A stretch of 6,656 nt of DNA from Calditrichia bacterium. GTDB taxonomy: Bacteria > Calditrichota > Calditrichia > RBG-13-44-9. The position numbers and the translations under genes were made by a program. The notes under the pieces are model-generated. The model was not told the DNA's origin. It searched no databases and worked only from the letters and a program-made list of their open reading frames with translations. The DNA lies in contig JALXCH010000224.1 of the NCBI GenBank assembly GCA_026991005.1, positions 1-6,656 on the forward strand. Direction: 5' to 3'. Positions 5,735-6,656 of the stretch are shown here, piece after piece; the stretch's first letter is position 1, and every line of letters begins with the position of its first letter.

Positions 5735-6160
5735 ATGGGTGAATATCGCTTTGTAGAGCATACGGCCGATATCGCGATTGAAGTTCGGGCAGAGACGTTT
5801 GAGGAGCTGTTTCGCACGGCGGCTCTTGCCCTGCGGAAAATTGTGTTCGGTGATTCTCCGGTTCGTTCCCGCGAAGAAAAATCGTTTGAGCTACGGGCAG
5901 AAACCCTGGAAGAGCTGCTGGTTGACTTTTTAAATGAACTGAATTACTATTTATTGGTTAGAAAGTGGGTTTATGAGGATTTGAAAATCAGCGAGTTCTC
6001 GAATGCGGAACCAAAATATGTGCGGGTGCAGATGCAAGGGGAACCGTGGGATGCGGAGCGGCATGTGATTCAAACGGAAATTAAAGCCGCCACCTTTCAT
6101 CAACTGGAAATTCGTAAAGCAGGAAGCGAATATCGAACAATGATTGTTTTTGACACATAA
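5735..6160 (+). CDS. Archease, RtcB ligase activator
   Basis: This 141-aa protein belongs to the archease family (COG1371). Archease is a small metal-binding cofactor that speeds guanylylation of the RNA ligase RtcB, allows multiple turnover and broadens nucleotide use. The N-terminus YRFVEHTADIAIEV (4-17) and the C-terminus TEIKAATFHQLEI (114-126) ending MIVFDT are hallmark segments. Asp12 in HTADI and Asp140 in the final FDT are the likely metal-binding acids by family knowledge. Length is typical at about 140 aa. The gene follows fadD by 30 nt and precedes rtcB by 14 nt, and the direct linkage to its partner strongly supports the call. Confidence 0.95.
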   Translation: MGEYRFVEHTADIAIEVRAETFEELFRTAALALRKIVFGDSPVRSREEKSFELRAETLEELLVDFLNELNYYLLVRKWVYEDLKISEFSNAEPKYVRVQMQGEPWDAERHVIQTEIKAATFHQLEIRKAGSEYRTMIVFDT

Positions 6161-6168
6161 AGGGGGAG
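6161..6168 (+). promoter_or_regulatory. Ribosome-binding site of rtcB
   Basis: AGGGGGAG at 6161-6168 begins directly after the archease stop and ends 6 nt before the ATG at 6175. It supports this start and tight co-translation with archease. Confidence 0.7.
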
Positions 6169-6174
6169 AGAGTC

Positions 6175-6656
6175 ATGGGAGACGTTCAATTAGTGGTTAA
6201 TGGCATCGAATTGCATCAGATACACGACTATTTGTGGGAGATTCCCCGGCAGGGAGGGATGCGGGTTCCCGGCAGAATCTACACTTCCCGCCAGATGATT
6301 GAGAAGTATTTGAGCGGAGACGAAAGTTTGAAGCAGGTGATTAATGTTGCCCATTTACCGGGGATTCAGAAATACAGCCTGGCCATGCCAGATATTCATT
6401 GGGGATACGGTTTCCCCATCGGTGGGGTAGCGGCAACGGATGTGGAAGAAGGGGTGATTTCGCCGGGTGGTGTGGGCTACGACATCAACTGCGGGGTGCG
6501 CCTGGCACGCACCGGTTTAACCCTGAAAGATGTCAGTAAGCGGATGGAAAAGATTGTGGAAGATTTGTTCCGCACGGTGCCTACCGGTGTGGGGTCTTCC
6601 GGCGCCATTCGTAAATTGTCGGCAAAGGAGGTCAAGAAAATTCTGGAAGAGGGTTC
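6175..6656 (+). CDS. rtcB: RtcB tRNA-splicing/RNA-repair ligase (3' truncated by window edge)
   Basis: RtcB joins RNA 2',3'-cyclic phosphate or 3'-phosphate ends to 5'-OH ends using GTP and Mn2+, through a guanylated histidine. The window holds the first 160 codons plus two bases of a protein that is usually about 480 aa. Translated from ATG 6175, the family core is clear: AMPDIHWGYGFPIGGVAA at 70-87 and GGVGYDINCGVRL at 98-110, whose Asp103 and Cys106 correspond to metal ligands in characterised RtcB, and VPTGVGSSG at 135-143. The guanylated histidine and the rest of the active site lie beyond the window, so completeness cannot be judged. The frame is open to the end. It follows archease by 14 nt and should be co-transcribed with it. 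The role in tRNA splicing versus general RNA repair is not shown; repair is the usual guess in bacteria. Confidence 0.97.
   Translation, partial: MGDVQLVVNGIELHQIHDYLWEIPRQGGMRVPGRIYTSRQMIEKYLSGDESLKQVINVAHLPGIQKYSLAMPDIHWGYGFPIGGVAATDVEEGVISPGGVGYDINCGVRLARTGLTLKDVSKRMEKIVEDLFRTVPTGVGSSGAIRKLSAKEVKKILEEG

Noticed and set aside
1..6656. CRISPR array, tRNA, rRNA, insertion sequence, phage or toxin-antitoxin system
   Set aside because: Read on both strands, there are no regularly spaced repeats, no cloverleaf-like segments, no transposase or integrase motifs and no paired small toxin genes.

Overview
This is a bacterial chromosomal window with a mid-range GC content in the genes and AT-richer spacers. 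It carries housekeeping and RNA-repair genes, all on the + strand. The gene mix (PriA, a COG1022-type long-chain acyl-CoA synthetase, a stand-alone DUF123 protein, archease with RtcB) and the style of the intergenic sequence would suit a Gram-negative lineage of the FCB type, for example Calditrichota. That placement is a low-confidence impression, not a measurement. No mobile element, CRISPR array, tRNA or rRNA gene is visible.

Layout: positions 1-1793 hold the 3' part of priA (replication-restart helicase, N-terminus outside the window). Positions 1794-2170 are a structured spacer. It has a 14-nt imperfect direct repeat, several short hairpins, a good sigma70-type promoter (-35 at 2036-2041, -10 at 2058-2063) with a 10-nt palindrome inside its spacer, and a predicted leader of about 100 nt that begins with two tandem hairpins. 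Next come two translationally coupled genes. The first, 2171-3088, is an unrecognised 305-aa membrane protein whose C-terminal part looks by eye like a BlaI/MecI-type winged helix. The second, 3085-3576, is a 163-aa DUF123/GIY-YIG-like protein. Both appear to start with TTG.

Positions 3577-3883 are an AT-rich spacer with a short direct repeat, a perfect AT-only inverted repeat and a second copy of the promoter-like block seen near 2025-2063. After it lies a compact cluster: fadD-like acyl-CoA synthetase (3884-5704), archease (5735-6160) and the 5' part of rtcB (6175 to the window end). The short gaps suggest one transcript. Archease and RtcB form a known RNA-ligase/cofactor pair, so rtcB co-expression with archease is expected, while the fadD linkage is not obviously functional.

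The least conventional signals are: (1) the candidate membrane-anchored winged-helix protein coupled to a DUF123 protein, and (2) a repeated block of about 38-39 nt, AGCTYAG-TTGAMTGMAACCGGTTT-GGGTARAAT with small indels, placed in front of both downstream transcription units. Both are inferences from reading the sequence and need database and expression checks.
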